Shown: positions 29,309 through 30,475 of the stretch, one piece after another
Position numbering within the stretch: the stretch's first letter is position 1
Layout: every line of letters starts with the position of its first letter
Origin: Chitinophagaceae bacterium
GTDB lineage: Bacteria; Bacteroidota; Bacteroidia; Chitinophagales; Chitinophagaceae
DNA: 30,475 bases
Direction of reading: 5' to 3'
Assembly: GCA_947483345.1 (NCBI GenBank)
Contig: CANKNL010000004.1
Coordinates: forward strand, 1 to 30,475
Made by a program: the position numbers and the translations under genes
The notes under the pieces: model-generated
Told to the model about the DNA's origin: nothing
The model's database searches: none
Seen by the model: only the letters and a program-made list of their open reading frames with translations

Positions 29309-30475
29309 ATGACAAATCGCCAGCTTTTTTTAAATCATGTAGGACAAACATCTGAATCGCCTCTTTGCCTGGAGATCGTAAAGGCCGAAGGTTGCAAACT
29401 GTTTGATGCCGAAGGAAAAGAATATATTGATCTGATAGGTGGCATCAGTGTTTGTAATGTGGGGCATAGGCATCCGAAAGTTATTGAGGCCATAAAAAAA
29501 CAGCTGGATCATTACCTGCACATCATGGTTTATGGCGAGTTGGTACAGAGCCCACAGGTGTTGTATGCCAAAATGCTAACGGCCAATTTACCGGCTTCAC
29601 TTGATTCGGTTTTTTTTACGGCCAGTGGCAGCGAAGCTACAGAAGGGGCCATGAAGCTGGCCAAAAGATATGTAAACCGAACACAGATCATCTCATTTAA
29701 AAATTCCTATCATGGCAGTACGCAGGGGGCTTTAAGTGTGATGGGTAGCGAATACTGGCAACAGGCTTTTCGCCCGTTATTACCAGATGTTTTGCAAATG
29801 ACTTATAATTCGTTTTCAGATCTTGAAAATATTTCTGAACGTACCGCTTGTGTAATTGCTGAAACCATACAAGCCGAAGCTGGCGTACTGGTTCCACAAA
29901 ATGATTGGCTCAAGGCGCTTCGGAAAAAATGTAATGATACCGGAACGCTGCTGGTATTGGATGAAATTCAGTGTGGCTTTGGTAGAAATGGAACACTATG
30001 GGCATTTGAACAGTTTGATGTAGTGCCTGATATTTTATTATTGGGCAAAGCCTTGGGTGGCGGCATGCCGTTGGGCGCTTTTATTGCAAATAAAAAAATA
30101 ATGGATTCACTTACACATGATCCTGTACTTGGGCATATCAATACATTTGGGGGTCACCCGGTTTGCTGCGCTGCGGGTTTGGCGGCGTTTGATGTTTTGC
30201 GGGATGAAAAATTGGTTGAAACAGTTACTGAAAAAGAGAAATTGTTTCTGTCGCTATTAAAGCATCCAAAGATTCAGCAGGTAAATAGTTGTGGTTTGAT
30301 GATCGCCGTATATTTTGATAGTTTTGAAACGAATAAACAGGTTATTGATAAGCTGATTGAACAAGGTGTATTTACCGATTGGTTTTTATTTGCATCAAAT
30401 TGTTTACGCATTGCACCGCCATTAACAATAAGAAATGATGAGATAACAATTGCCTGCGAGAAAATAATTAAAATA
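29309..30475 (+). CDS. Class III PLP-dependent aminotransferase (ArgD-like), 3' end cut
   Basis: An aspartate-aminotransferase-superfamily, class III enzyme: 389 codons are visible, near the full length of about 390-400, so only a few residues are missing. Motifs in order: IDLIGGISVCNVGHRHPKVI, HIMVYGELVQSP, FTASGSEATEGAMKLAKRYV (PLP phosphate and cofactor contacts), FKNSYHGST, IAETIQAEAGV, LLVLDEIQCGFGR with D218 contacting the pyridine N, LLGKALGGGMPLGAF with the PLP lysine K247, and TFGGHPVCCAAGLAA. Relatives include acetylornithine/ornithine and 4-aminobutyrate aminotransferases; the donor is not decided by motifs alone and no arg genes are seen nearby, so I leave it unnamed. The ATG at 29309 fits the family N-terminus. 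Confidence 0.93.
   Translation, partial: MTNRQLFLNHVGQTSESPLCLEIVKAEGCKLFDAEGKEYIDLIGGISVCNVGHRHPKVIEAIKKQLDHYLHIMVYGELVQSPQVLYAKMLTANLPASLDSVFFTASGSEATEGAMKLAKRYVNRTQIISFKNSYHGSTQGALSVMGSEYWQQAFRPLLPDVLQMTYNSFSDLENISERTACVIAETIQAEAGVLVPQNDWLKALRKKCNDTGTLLVLDEIQCGFGRNGTLWAFEQFDVVPDILLLGKALGGGMPLGAFIANKKIMDSLTHDPVLGHINTFGGHPVCCAAGLAAFDVLRDEKLVETVTEKEKLFLSLLKHPKIQQVNSCGLMIAVYFDSFETNKQVIDKLIEQGVFTDWFLFASNCLRIAPPLTIRNDEITIACEKIIKI

Overview
The window looks like chromosomal core DNA of a Bacteroidota bacterium, most likely Chitinophagaceae or a close relative (inference). Evidence: AT-rich sequence, SPII lipoproteins ending in FSC/LSC/SGC, a GldB homologue, a MoxR/DUF58/BatA operon, a DUF4783-nadC pair, a Haem_bd (CxxCH) protein, a trans-envelope sigma/anti-sigma pair, and TTTG-N19-TAnnTTTG promoters in place of clear Shine-Dalgarno sites.

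Layout. 1-1878 (minus): 5' part of uvrC behind a small lipoprotein gene with a consensus promoter. 2023-4223 (minus): ECF sigma factor followed by a 519-aa protein with a cytoplasmic head, one inner-membrane helix, a long linker and a C-terminal barrel. 4404-9405 (minus): gpmI, a haem-binding c-type protein, a membrane-anchored protein and a TonB-dependent receptor, ending at a perfect hairpin. 9540-11680 (plus): DUF4783, nadC, SUI1/YciH and apaG. 11836-16064: fatty acid desaturase, gldB (minus), nadE (plus) and ybjQ (minus). 16310-20861 (plus): a Bat-type operon (moxR, DUF58, BatD-like, batA) with two repeat-element insertions, one carrying a four-helix-bundle gene. 21022-24436: an S15/CocE hydrolase and two lipoproteins (minus), one a run of seven near-identical repeats. 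24574-30475: rsgA, a hypothetical protein, a mini-lipoprotein, a gamma-carbonic-anhydrase-like protein, a patatin-barrel protein, and a class III aminotransferase cut by the window end.

The most unusual signal is a family of heptamer arrays (CGTTGNN, NN mostly TT, AC or AT) in inverted arms at 17315-17384, 17807-17924, 18809-18895 and 25526-25641. The inner edge of the arms is shared between copies (CGTTGWTCGTGTGCGA or a close variant). The two outermost arms of the first pair bracket a TIGR02436/S23-type four-helix-bundle gene, giving a ~610-bp module resembling the intervening sequences of 23S rRNA genes but lying inside a protein operon. The sigma/barrel pair is the second most interesting item.

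Pathway links visible here: NAD synthesis (nadC and nadE), nucleotide excision repair (uvrC), glycolysis (gpmI), ribosome maturation (rsgA), possible haem or metal uptake (TonB receptor plus Haem_bd protein) and envelope biology (Bat operon, GldB, patatin-barrel, desaturase). No tRNA, rRNA, CRISPR array or complete insertion sequence was seen, and no stretch over 300 bases lacks a gene.
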